A stretch of DNA of 64,000 nt from Fusicatenibacter_A intestinipullorum (lineage in GTDB: Bacteria > Bacillota > Negativicutes > Acidaminococcales > Acidaminococcaceae). Shown here piece after piece: positions 31,440-39,995 of the stretch. The notes under the pieces are model-generated. The model worked only from the letters and a program-made list of their open reading frames with translations. It was not told where the DNA came from and did not search any database. The stretch covers positions 1-64,000 of the forward strand of contig DWZP01000005.1 in assembly GCA_019117495.1 (NCBI GenBank), read 5' to 3'. Numbering within the stretch: the first letter of the stretch is position 1; every line of letters begins with the position of its first letter. Both the position numbers and the translations under genes were made by a program.

Positions 31440-32234
31440 ATGGCTACAATGCCCGATTCTTTCTTTTCGTGGGTAGTTTTTCTGCTGAATGAATACGGCG
31501 CCACTCTTTTGCAGGGCGCAGGCGTAACCCTTCTTTTGGCACTGGTCGGTACTTTTATCGGCTGTGTAATCGGTCTTGCAGTAGGCATCTGCCAGACAAT
31601 TCCCGAAGACCCCAACGGCAGCTCTTTTAAACAGGCACTTGTTAAAGGCCTGAAAGCTGTTTTATCTTCTTACGTAGAAATTTTTCGCGGTACACCAATG
31701 ATAGTACAGGCAATGGTTGTATATTATGGTGCGATGAGCCTGTTTGATATTGATATGTCGGCAATGTTTGCCGGTTTCCTTGTTGTTTCCATTAATACCG
31801 GTGCGTACATGGCAGAAACTGTGCGCGGCGGCATTGAATCAATTGATGAAGGCCAGCGCGAAGCTGCCGTTGCTATCGGTATGGACCATTTCCAGACCAT
31901 GCGCTATGTAGTTTTGCCGCAGGCTCTGCGCAATATTATGCCGCAGATTGGCAACAACCTTATTATCAATATCAAAGATACTTCCGTATTGAACGTTATT
32001 TCCGTTACAGAGCTTTATTTTGCTTCTAAATCTGCGGCAGGCGTTTATTACAGATACTTTGAAATTTTCTTCATTACCTGCGTAATTTATTTTATTATGA
32101 CTTTTACGGCTTCCAGAATTTTACGCTGGCTGGAAAGCAAAATGGACGGCCCGAAAGATTATCAGCTGGTAGAGTATGACCCCATGGCTGACCCGTGCGG
32201 CCATTTTCAGGTAACTAACAAGAAAGGGCGGTAA
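31440..32234 (+). CDS. Amino acid ABC transporter permease
   Basis: This 264-residue inner-membrane protein of the HisM/GlnP type has about five membrane segments. It carries the EAA-type coupling loop (EGQREAAVAIGMDHFQTMRYVVLPQALRNIMPQIGN), the signature of binding-protein-dependent permeases, preceded by FRGTPMIVQ. It has a charged C-terminal tail of about 30 residues. It lies between the substrate-binding protein and the ATPase, with five bases to the latter. A single permease gene suggests a homodimeric channel. Confidence 0.93.
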   Translation: MATMPDSFFSWVVFLLNEYGATLLQGAGVTLLLALVGTFIGCVIGLAVGICQTIPEDPNGSSFKQALVKGLKAVLSSYVEIFRGTPMIVQAMVVYYGAMSLFDIDMSAMFAGFLVVSINTGAYMAETVRGGIESIDEGQREAAVAIGMDHFQTMRYVVLPQALRNIMPQIGNNLIINIKDTSVLNVISVTELYFASKSAAGVYYRYFEIFFITCVIYFIMTFTASRILRWLESKMDGPKDYQLVEYDPMADPCGHFQVTNKKGR

Positions 32235-32239
32235 CAGAA

Positions 32240-32995
32240 ATGGCAGACGAAAAAGAATTGCTGTTGTCCGTTCAGGATTTAAAAAAACAGTTCGGTGAAC
32301 GTGAAATTTTAAAAGGCATCAGTTTTGATGTAAAAAAAGGTGACGTTGTTTGTATTATCGGCCCTTCCGGCAGCGGCAAATCCACGCTTATCAGATGCGT
32401 TAACTTTTTGGAGCAGCCTACGGGCGGCGTTATTGCCTACCGCGGGCAAAATGTACTGGAAAGCTTTAAAAACCTTGCTTTGTACCGTACCAAAGTAGGC
32501 ATGGTATTTCAGCAGTTTAACCTGTTCAATAATATGACCGTGCTCGAAAACTGCATGGTCGGGCAGGTTAAAGTGCTCGGCAAAGATAAGGATACGGCAC
32601 ACAGTACGGCAATGAAGTATTTGGAACATGTTGGGATGGCAAGTTATATCAATGCCAAGCCGCATCAGCTTTCCGGCGGGCAGAAACAGCGTGTTGCCAT
32701 TGCCCGTGCCTTGGCGCTTGAACCGGAAGTGCTTTTAATGGATGAACCTACTTCGGCGCTTGACCCTGAAATGGTTGGCGAAGTTTTGGCTGTTATGAAA
32801 GAACTTGCCGACGAAGGCCTGACGATGGTAATTGTAACGCATGAAATGGCTTTTGCTCGTGATGTATCTTCGAGGGTAATTTTCATTGACCAGGGCGTTA
32901 TCGCAGAAGAAAGCAGTCCGGAAGAAATTTTCTCTGCGCCTAAAAACCAGCGCACCAAGGACTTTTTAAGCCGCTTTAATTTAGGCAAACAGTAA
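32240..32995 (+). CDS. Amino acid ABC transporter ATP-binding protein
   Basis: This 251-residue ATPase energises the transporter. Walker A is GPSGSGKST, the Q-loop VFQQFNLF, the signature LSGGQKQRVAIARALAL, Walker B VLLMDEPTSALDP and the switch VTHEMAFARDV. It belongs to the GlnQ/HisP group. It is the last gene of the three-gene operon; a clear terminator follows. Confidence 0.95.
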   Translation: MADEKELLLSVQDLKKQFGEREILKGISFDVKKGDVVCIIGPSGSGKSTLIRCVNFLEQPTGGVIAYRGQNVLESFKNLALYRTKVGMVFQQFNLFNNMTVLENCMVGQVKVLGKDKDTAHSTAMKYLEHVGMASYINAKPHQLSGGQKQRVAIARALALEPEVLLMDEPTSALDPEMVGEVLAVMKELADEGLTMVIVTHEMAFARDVSSRVIFIDQGVIAEESSPEEIFSAPKNQRTKDFLSRFNLGKQ

Positions 32996-33011
32996 AAACT
33001 TAAAGGATTTT

Positions 33012-33050
33012 TCTCCTGCTTGTAGAATTTTACAGCAGGAGATTTTTTAT
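33012..33050 (+). terminator. Terminator of the amino acid transporter operon
   Basis: TCTCCTGCT (33012-33020) pairs with AGCAGGAGA (33034-33042), followed by TTTTTTAT. Confidence 0.88.
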
Positions 33051-33074
33051 ATATAACCCGAAAGGATTTTGCCA

Positions 33075-34640
33075 ATGTTAAGAAAATTACTTTCTTTTAT
33101 ATGCTGCATATTATTTTTAACGCTTTTAAATACGGCAGGAGCGGCGGGCAAAGGCACTATTTTATTTGTGCCACTTGATAACCGCCCGGTATGCTTGGAA
33201 TATTCCGTAAACAGCATGCAGGCAGCAGGCTGGAACGTGGAAACGCCGCCGGAGGAATATATTGCTTCCAATCACCGCAGCGGCAATCCGGATAAGCTGT
33301 ATGAATGGCTGGCTGAACGTGCTCCGCTGGCAAATGCCGTTATTGTGTCTTCTGATGCCATGCTTTACGGCGGGCTTGTGGATTCGCGTACGCACCATAT
33401 TGACCGCGAAGTTTTAAAAGAACGTGCCGAACGCCTTGTAAGCTTAAAAGACCTTGGCGGTGACCCGCTGGTTTATGTTTTTACAACCATTATGCGTTCG
33501 CCGCGTGCCAGTGCGGCACCGGTGGAACCGCCCTATTATGCCGAATGGGGCAGCCGCATTTTTCAGCTTGGCGAGCTTGAAGACAGGGAAGATTTAAAAG
33601 AAATAACAAGGCGTGAACGCAAAGATTTAAAACGCCTGAGAAAAGAAATTCCGGCTGAGGTACGCGCCGACAATATGAAACGCCGTGCCTTGAATATTGA
33701 AATGACGGAACTTTTACTGCATGGCGTGGAAAGCGGCGACTTTGATTACATGCTGATTGGCCGTGACGATACGGCACAGTTTTCACAGGCGCATAAAGAA
33801 GCACGCAAAATGGGCATTCTTGTAAGCGAACTGCCGAAAGAACGCATCCGCTTTTTTGCCGGTGCGGACCAGCTTGGCATGGTACTTTTGAACAGAGCGG
33901 CAAACCGCTTAAGCTACGATATTCCTATGGTTTTTGCAGCGTATGGCGACGGCAAAGGCAAAAATACCATTCCTTCGTATGAAGATGACCCCGTTGATAT
34001 AAGCGTAAATGAACATATTCACGCCGTTGGCGGCTGGCCTACAAAATACCTGCACCGCGCGGATATGGTGCTTTTGGTAAACACGCCTGCAAGCGGAGTA
34101 ACGCTCGAGGCTTCGGCACCTTCGAATAACGGTACCGTAACCAGACAGCAGGAACGCTTTATGAAAAAACTGGATTATTTTATGCAGCAGGACAAGCCTG
34201 TTGCGGTTGCCGATATTGCCTACGGCAACGGCGCGGATAATGCGCTGGTAAAAGAACTTTTTAATGAAGGCAAGGCTTACAGGGTAGCGGCTTACGGCGG
34301 CTGGAACACTGCCGGAAATACTATCGGTTTTGCTCTGTCGCAGGGGCTTTTGGCACCGCGTATGACGGAAGCGGGCAAAGATAATCTGCTTAATATACGT
34401 TATCTTGATGACTGGGCTTATCAGGCCAATGTACGCATGAAAGTATCGGCAGAATTAATCTGGCCCAACCACTGGCCGAACAGCGGGCTTAACAGCGAGC
34501 AGCTTGTTGCGGCAGAAAAGATGATTGCAAAAGAAATGAAAAATACCGCAGCGCCGCTTATGACGGAAAAAACTGTTGACGAATATAAGTTTAATCTGCC
34601 GTGGCAGCGCATGTTTGAAGTACGTGTAGCACAAAAATAA
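33075..34640 (+). CDS. Exported DUF4127-family protein
   Basis: This 521-residue protein begins with a signal peptide (LRKLLSFICCILFLTLLNTAGA). The mature start ILFVPLDNRPVCLEY matches the DUF4127 family as I know it, as do SSDAMLYGGLVDSR, YVFTTIMRSPRAS and a C-terminal AYGGWNTAGNTIGFALSQG. The biochemical role of the family is not known to me; conserved Asp, Arg and His positions suggest an enzyme acting outside the cytoplasm. ATG 33075 is 10 bases after GAAAGGA. pgi follows 19 bases after the stop, possibly co-transcribed. Confidence 0.82.
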   Translation: MLRKLLSFICCILFLTLLNTAGAAGKGTILFVPLDNRPVCLEYSVNSMQAAGWNVETPPEEYIASNHRSGNPDKLYEWLAERAPLANAVIVSSDAMLYGGLVDSRTHHIDREVLKERAERLVSLKDLGGDPLVYVFTTIMRSPRASAAPVEPPYYAEWGSRIFQLGELEDREDLKEITRRERKDLKRLRKEIPAEVRADNMKRRALNIEMTELLLHGVESGDFDYMLIGRDDTAQFSQAHKEARKMGILVSELPKERIRFFAGADQLGMVLLNRAANRLSYDIPMVFAAYGDGKGKNTIPSYEDDPVDISVNEHIHAVGGWPTKYLHRADMVLLVNTPASGVTLEASAPSNNGTVTRQQERFMKKLDYFMQQDKPVAVADIAYGNGADNALVKELFNEGKAYRVAAYGGWNTAGNTIGFALSQGLLAPRMTEAGKDNLLNIRYLDDWAYQANVRMKVSAELIWPNHWPNSGLNSEQLVAAEKMIAKEMKNTAAPLMTEKTVDEYKFNLPWQRMFEVRVAQK

Positions 34641-34659
34641 CTTTACGGATGGTGAGTAC

Positions 34660-36114
34660 GTGGAATTTGCAAATAAGCTTGTTTTAAACAGCGGTTTTGT
34701 TTTTGATTATACCAACATGTTGGGTGAAGGCAGAATTAAAACAGAAGATTTGCAGGAAATGGAAACTGCCATGCAAAAAGCCCGTGACGCAGTTAACGAA
34801 ATGCGCGCCAGCGGCACGGCCTATAACCATCTTTCAAAAGATGGCACGCCTGAACCCGTATATTTTACGCGTTTGCCGGAAATAAAAAACGGTAATCCCA
34901 ATACGCCGGTATCTTTGCAGAAATTAAAAGAGTTTGGCGATTATTTGCGCACTAATGTTGATGCGGTTGTATTTTTAGGCGTTGGCGGCTCGTATTTGGG
35001 CAATAAGGTATTATTTGATATTGGCGCCGGGCCGAGCTGGAACTCCATGGGTGAAAAGCGCCGCAACGGATATCCGCGCATCTATTTTTCCGGCAATAAT
35101 TTGGACGCAGGCCAGTGCGAAGAAATTATGAACGAGCTGCGTTACTGGTCGGTACATGCCTGGCCTAAGAAAAAACGCTTTAAGGTAATGCTGGTGCCGA
35201 TTTCCAAATCCGGTTCAACGCTCGAAACTCTGGCTTCGTTTATTTATTTTTATGAAGCGTGCAATAAAAGCGTTATGTTTGATACCGAAGTTACAGCCGT
35301 TACAGACCGCAATCCCGAAGCCGGTTCGCCGCTGTTTGCACTGGCACAGAAGCATGGCTGGCGTTGCTTTGATATTAAAAACGGCATTGGCGGGCGTTTC
35401 AGCGTGCTTACAGACCCGGGGCTTGTTACGGCTGCAGCTATCGGCATGAACGTGGAAGAACTGCTTAAGGGTGCGGGTGAGATGGAAGAAGCCTGCCGCA
35501 CGGATGATGTGTACGCAAATCCGGCTTTAATGAACGCCGTATTAAAATATATTGCTTCTGAAAGGTACGGCTGCCACATAGAAGTGTTTATGGGCTACGG
35601 CGAGCGTTTGGGGTCGCTGGGGCAGTGGTATGTGCAGCTCCTGGCCGAATCGCTCGGCAAAAAGCACAACAGAAACGGCGAAATAGTTTATTACGGACGT
35701 ACTCCGGTACCTGCCGTAGGCACAACCGATATGCACGCGCAGACGCAGCTGCATCAGGATGGCATACGCAATAAGGTTGTACAGTTTTTGCAGATAAAAA
35801 ATATGCCTGGCGATATTGTGCTTGGCATGCCCTTTGAAGAACCTGCATTTAAAAAGTACAATGGGCTGAATATGTCCGATGCTTTGGCAATGGCGCTTGA
35901 TTCCAATGCGGAAGCCTTGAACAGCGACAGACGTTTTAATGCGCGTTATGTTCTGCCGGAAATGAATGCCTATCATTTAGGCGAGCTGTTCTACTTTTTA
36001 ATGCTCAGCGTGGCTTATGAAGGCGAACTTGCCAATGTAGATGCTTTTGACCAGCCCGGCGTTGAAGCCTATAAGAAAATTATGAAGGCTAAATTTGCTG
36101 AACGCAGCAATTAA
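34660..36114 (+). CDS. pgi: Glucose-6-phosphate isomerase
   Basis: Pgi interconverts glucose-6-phosphate and fructose-6-phosphate. The 484-residue protein has the first SIS domain with GVGGSYLGNKV, the phosphate loop SKSGSTLETLASF, NGIGGRFSVLTD, and C-terminal LHQDGIRNKVV. It resembles the longer Clostridia-type variant. The start codon is GTG 34660, with GGTGAG upstream. The deaminase gene begins 16 bases after the stop. Confidence 0.94.
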   Translation: MEFANKLVLNSGFVFDYTNMLGEGRIKTEDLQEMETAMQKARDAVNEMRASGTAYNHLSKDGTPEPVYFTRLPEIKNGNPNTPVSLQKLKEFGDYLRTNVDAVVFLGVGGSYLGNKVLFDIGAGPSWNSMGEKRRNGYPRIYFSGNNLDAGQCEEIMNELRYWSVHAWPKKKRFKVMLVPISKSGSTLETLASFIYFYEACNKSVMFDTEVTAVTDRNPEAGSPLFALAQKHGWRCFDIKNGIGGRFSVLTDPGLVTAAAIGMNVEELLKGAGEMEEACRTDDVYANPALMNAVLKYIASERYGCHIEVFMGYGERLGSLGQWYVQLLAESLGKKHNRNGEIVYYGRTPVPAVGTTDMHAQTQLHQDGIRNKVVQFLQIKNMPGDIVLGMPFEEPAFKKYNGLNMSDALAMALDSNAEALNSDRRFNARYVLPEMNAYHLGELFYFLMLSVAYEGELANVDAFDQPGVEAYKKIMKAKFAERSN

Positions 36115-36130
36115 AGAGCGGAGGCTTGTT

Positions 36131-36691
36131 ATGAAAAAATTTTTGGCGGTACTTTTATTAATGCTTGGAATGACCAATTTTTGCTGGGCGCAGGAAAATG
36201 CACAAACAGGAGAGAACGCAAAAATGCATGAATTTATGTTAAAAGCGGTTGCTGAAGCAGAAAAGAACATTATCAGCAAGGACGGCGGACCGTTTGGCGC
36301 TGTTATTGTTAAAGACGGAGTTATAGTAGGCACAGGCCATAACGAAGTATTAAAAAATAATGACCCTACCTGCCATGCGGAAATGCAGGCTATCCGCGAT
36401 GCCTGCCGTAATTTAAAAACCTTCGATTTAACCGGCTGCGAACTTTATACTTCCTGCTATCCCTGCCCGATGTGCCTTTCGGCTACTATCTGGGCTAACA
36501 TAAAAAAGGTTTATTACGGCAATACTGCGGAGGATGCTGCTGATATAGGCTTCCGCGATGATTTTATTTATAAGTTTATTGAAGGCGGCTGCAAAGATGT
36601 GCAGGTGCTGGATTTGGAGCAGCAGCAGCGCGACGAAACCATTGTAACTTTTAAAAAATTTGCAGAGCAGACAGAAAAAACTATTTATTAA
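36131..36691 (+). CDS. Exported guanine deaminase-like protein
   Basis: The 186-residue protein carries an N-terminal signal peptide (KKFLAVLLLMLGMTNFCWA, likely cleavage before QEN) in front of a complete cytidine-deaminase-fold enzyme. Zinc and proton-shuttle motifs are intact: CHAEMQAIRDA and SCYPCPMC. The context GGPFGAVIVKDG, NNDPT and GFRDDFIYK matches Bacillus guanine deaminase GuaD better than tRNA adenosine deaminase TadA. Guanine deaminases are normally cytosolic; the signal peptide implies a periplasmic enzyme, perhaps for purine salvage. The start at ATG 36131 follows GCGGAGG; a start at 36095 would overlap pgi and lacks a site. Confidence 0.85.
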   Translation: MKKFLAVLLLMLGMTNFCWAQENAQTGENAKMHEFMLKAVAEAEKNIISKDGGPFGAVIVKDGVIVGTGHNEVLKNNDPTCHAEMQAIRDACRNLKTFDLTGCELYTSCYPCPMCLSATIWANIKKVYYGNTAEDAADIGFRDDFIYKFIEGGCKDVQVLDLEQQQRDETIVTFKKFAEQTEKTIY

Positions 36692-36692
36692 G

Positions 36693-36721
36693 TTGACTGT
36701 ATTTTATGCTCATAGTATACT
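36693..36721 (+). promoter_or_regulatory. Promoter upstream of dapF
   Basis: TTGACT (36693-36698) and TATACT (36716-36721) with a 17-bp spacer. Its transcript would meet a terminator hairpin within about 30 bases. Confidence 0.7.
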
Positions 36722-36734
36722 TGATAGAGGACAG

Positions 36735-36762
36735 CGGCGTTCAGCTCTGAGCGCCGTTTTTA
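36735..36762 (+). terminator. Terminator hairpin before dapF
   Basis: CGGCGTTCA (36735-36743) pairs with TGAGCGCCG (36748-36756) including one wobble, followed by five T. It can end the pgi-deaminase transcript, and may also attenuate dapF because it lies after the 36693 promoter. Confidence 0.75.
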
Positions 36763-36800
36763 ATTACTGATAAGTCCGTTTATAACAGGAGGAATTGAAA

Positions 36801-37670
36801 ATGAAAATGGAATTCTCCAAAATGCACGGCTGCGGCAATGATTATGTTTATGTGAACTGCATGGAAAAAGAAGTGCCCAATCCCGGTGCTGTTTCCGAAT
36901 ATGTAAGCCACAGGCGTTTCGGTATCGGCTCTGACGGCCTTATTTTAATTATGCCTTCCGATAAGGCAGATTTCAGAATGCGTATGTTTAACGCCGATGC
37001 TTCCGAAGGCAAAATGTGCGGCAACGGCATCCGCTGCGTGGCAAAATATGTTTATGATAAAGGCTTGACCGATAAAACTACTTTTACGGTAGAAACGCTT
37101 TCCGGCATTAAAACTATTAATGTTACTTTAAAAGACGGCAAAGTTGAAGAAGCTACTGTTGAAATGGGCAAACCTGTTTTTAAATGCACTGACATTCCGA
37201 TGATTAGCGACCACTTTGTATTTGTTGACCAGGGGCTTGTTATTGCCGAAGACGTTGTTTATAACGGTACTGCTGTTTTTACTGGTACCCCGCATTTTGT
37301 AACTTTTGTTGATGATGTTGACAGCCTTGACCTTGAAAAACTTGGGCCTTTGTTTGAACACCACAAGCTGTTCCCGGAAGGCGTAAACACCGAATTTGTA
37401 CAGGTTATTGACAAAAACACCGTAAAATTCCGCGTATGGGAACGCGGCAGCGGCGAAACCTGGGCCTGCGGCACCGGCGCCTGCGCTGTGGCTGTTACCT
37501 GCGTAACTCTTAACAATGCCGGTAAACGCGGCGAAGAACTGACTGTTATCGCCAAAGGCGGCGTACTTAAAATAACTTATGCTAAAGATGATAGCATTAT
37601 TATGAAAGGGCCTGCAACTCTTGTATTTGACGGAATAATTGATATTCCGGACGAAATTGTTTCCAAATAA
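36801..37670 (+). CDS. dapF: Diaminopimelate epimerase
   Basis: DapF converts LL- to meso-diaminopimelate for lysine and peptidoglycan. The 289-residue protein has both catalytic cysteines: MCGNGIRC and ACGTGACA, each in a pseudo-symmetric half, plus KMHGCGNDYV at the start. AGGAGGA precedes ATG 36801 by 7 bases. It is followed by dapL, the enzyme that makes its substrate. Confidence 0.96.
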   Translation: MKMEFSKMHGCGNDYVYVNCMEKEVPNPGAVSEYVSHRRFGIGSDGLILIMPSDKADFRMRMFNADASEGKMCGNGIRCVAKYVYDKGLTDKTTFTVETLSGIKTINVTLKDGKVEEATVEMGKPVFKCTDIPMISDHFVFVDQGLVIAEDVVYNGTAVFTGTPHFVTFVDDVDSLDLEKLGPLFEHHKLFPEGVNTEFVQVIDKNTVKFRVWERGSGETWACGTGACAVAVTCVTLNNAGKRGEELTVIAKGGVLKITYAKDDSIIMKGPATLVFDGIIDIPDEIVSK

Positions 37671-37705
37671 AATTTTATATATTTATTATTCATGGGGGAA
37701 TACGA

Positions 37706-38902
37706 ATGGCTTTTGTTAACCAAAATTACTGCAATTTAAAAGAAAGTTACCTGTTTTCGCAAATTGCCCATAAAGTGGCAGAATTTACGGCAGCCCACCC
37801 GGAAAAGAAAATTATAAAAATGGGTATCGGCGACGTAACCTTGCCGCTGGCTCCTGCCGTTATTGAAGCAATGCAGAAGGCAGTTGCCGAAATGGGCGTT
37901 AAGGAAACCTTCCGCGGCTATGGTCCGGAACAGGGCTATGATTTTCTGCACGAAGCTATTGCCAGATATTATGCAGGCTTTGGCGTATCCGTTGCCAGTG
38001 ACGAAATTTTTGTCAGCGACGGCGCTAAAAGCGACTGCGGCAATATGACCGATATTTTCAGCAACGACAATGTAATTTTAATTCCGGACCCGGTTTACCC
38101 GGTATACCTTGATACCAACGTAATGTGCGGGCGCAAAATCATTTACATGCAGGGCAAACCCGAAAATGATTTTCTGCCGATGCCGGATGACAGCGTAAAA
38201 GCTGATATTATTTATCTGTGCTCGCCGAATAACCCGACCGGCGCTGTTTACACCAAAGAACAGCTGGAAAAATGGGTGGCTTATGCGCTGAAAAACGATG
38301 CGGTTATTCTTTATGATGCCGCATACGAATCCTTTATCAGCGACCCTGAAATTCCGCGCAGCATTTTTGCTGTTGAAGACGCTAAAAAATGTGCAATTGA
38401 ACTGTGCTCTCTTTCCAAAACTGCCGGCTTTACCGGTACCCGCTGCGGTTATACCATTGTGCCGCATGATCTGGTACGCAAAACCAAAGACGGCAGGGAA
38501 ATGTCACTGAACAAAATGTGGCTGCGCCGCCAGACTACCAAGTTTAACGGCGTTCCGTATATTATCCAGCGCGGCGCAGAAGCTGTATTCAGTGAAGAAG
38601 GCCAGAAACAGTGCCGCGAAATGCTGGCTTTTTATAAAGAAAATGCCCGCATTATGTCGGAAGCGCTTGCCAAAAAAGGCATTAAGTTCTACGGCGGCAC
38701 ACATTCCCCGTATATCTGGATGCAGTGCCCCAACGGCATGGGCTCCTGGGAGTTTTTCGATTATCTGCTGGAAAAACTGGCTGTTGTCGGCACTCCGGGC
38801 GCAGGCTTCGGTTCCATGGGTGAAGGTTATTTCCGCCTGACGGCTTTTGGCAGCAGGGAAAATACCATTGAAGCCATGGAAAGAATTGAAAAAGGTTTAT
38901 AA
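37706..38902 (+). CDS. dapL: LL-diaminopimelate aminotransferase
   Basis: DapL makes LL-DAP from tetrahydrodipicolinate in one PLP-dependent step, bypassing the succinyl or acetyl routes. The 398-residue class I aminotransferase has MGIGDVTLPLAPAVIEAM, FVSDGAKSDCGNM, PNNPTGAVY, and the PLP lysine in SLSKTAGFTGTRCGY. The SDGAKSD and GFTGTR patterns separate DapL from other aminotransferases. The dapF-dapL order couples consecutive steps. Spacing is 35 bases after dapF. Confidence 0.95.
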   Translation: MAFVNQNYCNLKESYLFSQIAHKVAEFTAAHPEKKIIKMGIGDVTLPLAPAVIEAMQKAVAEMGVKETFRGYGPEQGYDFLHEAIARYYAGFGVSVASDEIFVSDGAKSDCGNMTDIFSNDNVILIPDPVYPVYLDTNVMCGRKIIYMQGKPENDFLPMPDDSVKADIIYLCSPNNPTGAVYTKEQLEKWVAYALKNDAVILYDAAYESFISDPEIPRSIFAVEDAKKCAIELCSLSKTAGFTGTRCGYTIVPHDLVRKTKDGREMSLNKMWLRRQTTKFNGVPYIIQRGAEAVFSEEGQKQCREMLAFYKENARIMSEALAKKGIKFYGGTHSPYIWMQCPNGMGSWEFFDYLLEKLAVVGTPGAGFGSMGEGYFRLTAFGSRENTIEAMERIEKGL

Positions 38903-38915
38903 AAAATGTGTGAAA

Positions 38916-38949
38916 AGCAGGTGAAAAATGAATTCACCTGCTTTTTTTG
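38916..38949 (+). terminator. Terminator of dapF-dapL
   Basis: AGCAGGTGA (38916-38924) pairs with TCACCTGCT (38934-38942), followed by six further T. Confidence 0.88.
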
Positions 38950-38959
38950 CGGTATTTTG

Positions 38960-38968
38960 TGCTATAAT
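38960..38968 (+). promoter_or_regulatory. Extended -10 promoter of the secreted 142-residue protein
   Basis: TGCTATAAT (hexamer 38963-38968) lies 32 bases before the start codon. No good -35 is present at the right distance; the TGn extension may compensate. Confidence 0.6.
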
Positions 38969-38999
38969 AGTGAAAGACAAATTTAAGGGAGGTTCTTCA

Positions 39000-39428
39000 A
39001 TGAAAAAAATTTTATTGATTGTGATGATGCTTGTAATGTGCGTATCTTCTGCCTGCTTCGCCAGCGATGGCAGCGTGCTTGATGCGGAAGCTAAAATGGT
39101 AGATCAGTTTTTGAACGCGTCTTCTTACAAAAATGTTTCTTCAATTTTAAGCGATGACATGAAAGCTAACTTTGATGAAACCAAATTCAATGAATATAAA
39201 GCAAGCATTACTAAAGATTTAGGTGCTTTTAAAGAAAAACAGCTTGTTAACGTTATTAAAAGACCTGGCGTTGACCGTTTGGTTTACGGTGCAGGTTTTG
39301 ATGGCGGCAAAGTAATGATGATAATTGCCGATTTTGCCGTAAATAACGAAAAACCGCTGCTTTTAAATATTGCTATTGTTCCGCCACAGCCGCCGCAAGA
39401 TCAGGCTCAGGCAGACCAGAACAAATAA
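39000..39428 (+). CDS. Small secreted protein, DUF3887-like
   Basis: This 142-residue protein has a clear signal peptide (MKKILLIVMMLVMCVSSACFA, cleavage before SDGS). The mature part has helix-rich VDQFLNASSYKNVSSILSDD, then LGAFKEKQLVNV and paired strands, resembling the DUF3887 (SnoaL-like, NTF2-fold) pattern; this is a weak assignment. The C-terminus is a Pro/Gln-rich tail. GGGAGG precedes ATG 39000, and the gene is monocistronic between two terminators. Confidence 0.75.
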   Translation: MKKILLIVMMLVMCVSSACFASDGSVLDAEAKMVDQFLNASSYKNVSSILSDDMKANFDETKFNEYKASITKDLGAFKEKQLVNVIKRPGVDRLVYGAGFDGGKVMMIIADFAVNNEKPLLLNIAIVPPQPPQDQAQADQNK

Positions 39429-39445
39429 AATAATAAGCTGAAAAA

Positions 39446-39484
39446 TAAAACCGGGTACTGCCAGACGGCAGGCCCGGTTTTGTG
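39446..39484. terminator. Terminator between convergent genes
   Basis: AAACCGGG (39448-39455) pairs with CCCGGTTT (39473-39480), with an inner CTGCC/GGCAG stem. It can serve both flanking convergent genes. Confidence 0.8.
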
Positions 39485-39513
39485 CGTTAACGGCAATTAT
39501 TTTAAATTTTAAA

Positions 39514-39846
39514 TCAGCCGAACTGGTTGCGGTAAGGGTCGCTTTTGCCCCAGCAGAGGAAAACTAGGGAAACGAGCGAAACAAGCGGAATAACAAGCCC
39601 TACGAGAACTAAAATTGTTTTCGGCCAGCTGAGCCCGATATCATGGCAGCGCCTTACCGCCAGCGACATCTGCGGAATAACAAAGACGGTCGATGCTGCT
39701 GCAAGAAGCGGCATGTTTATGGCGCGCCCGATTGTTATCAGTGCATAAGTCAGCACAAAAACAATTAAGTATCTTCTTATAAACGGCTTCTTTTCCAAAC
39801 GGCCGTTAAAAGTTAAAAAATCGTTAATAAGTTTAAAACTGTCCAT
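39514..39846 (-). CDS. DUF805 membrane protein
   Basis: This 110-residue protein has three or four hydrophobic segments. It carries the DUF805 pattern: FNGRLEKKPFIRRYLIV near the start, LAVRRCHDIGLSWPKT in the middle and KSDPYRNQFG at the end. The family is widespread, inner-membrane and of unknown function. It is divergent from smc and convergent with the secreted-protein gene. Confidence 0.88.
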   Translation of the reverse strand: MDSFKLINDFLTFNGRLEKKPFIRRYLIVFVLTYALITIGRAINMPLLAAASTVFVIPQMSLAVRRCHDIGLSWPKTILVLVGLVIPLVSLVSLVFLCWGKSDPYRNQFG

Positions 39847-39995
39847 TTTTTCATCTCCGTTTAAATTAATTGCCTGTGGTTACTTTTTAATTTTAGCTTA
39901 ATTAACTTAAGCTGTCAAAGTTTTTAAATAAACAAGACAATATATTATAAAGTATGATAAAATAAAGTATTAAGACTTTTGGAACGGGTGATTAC

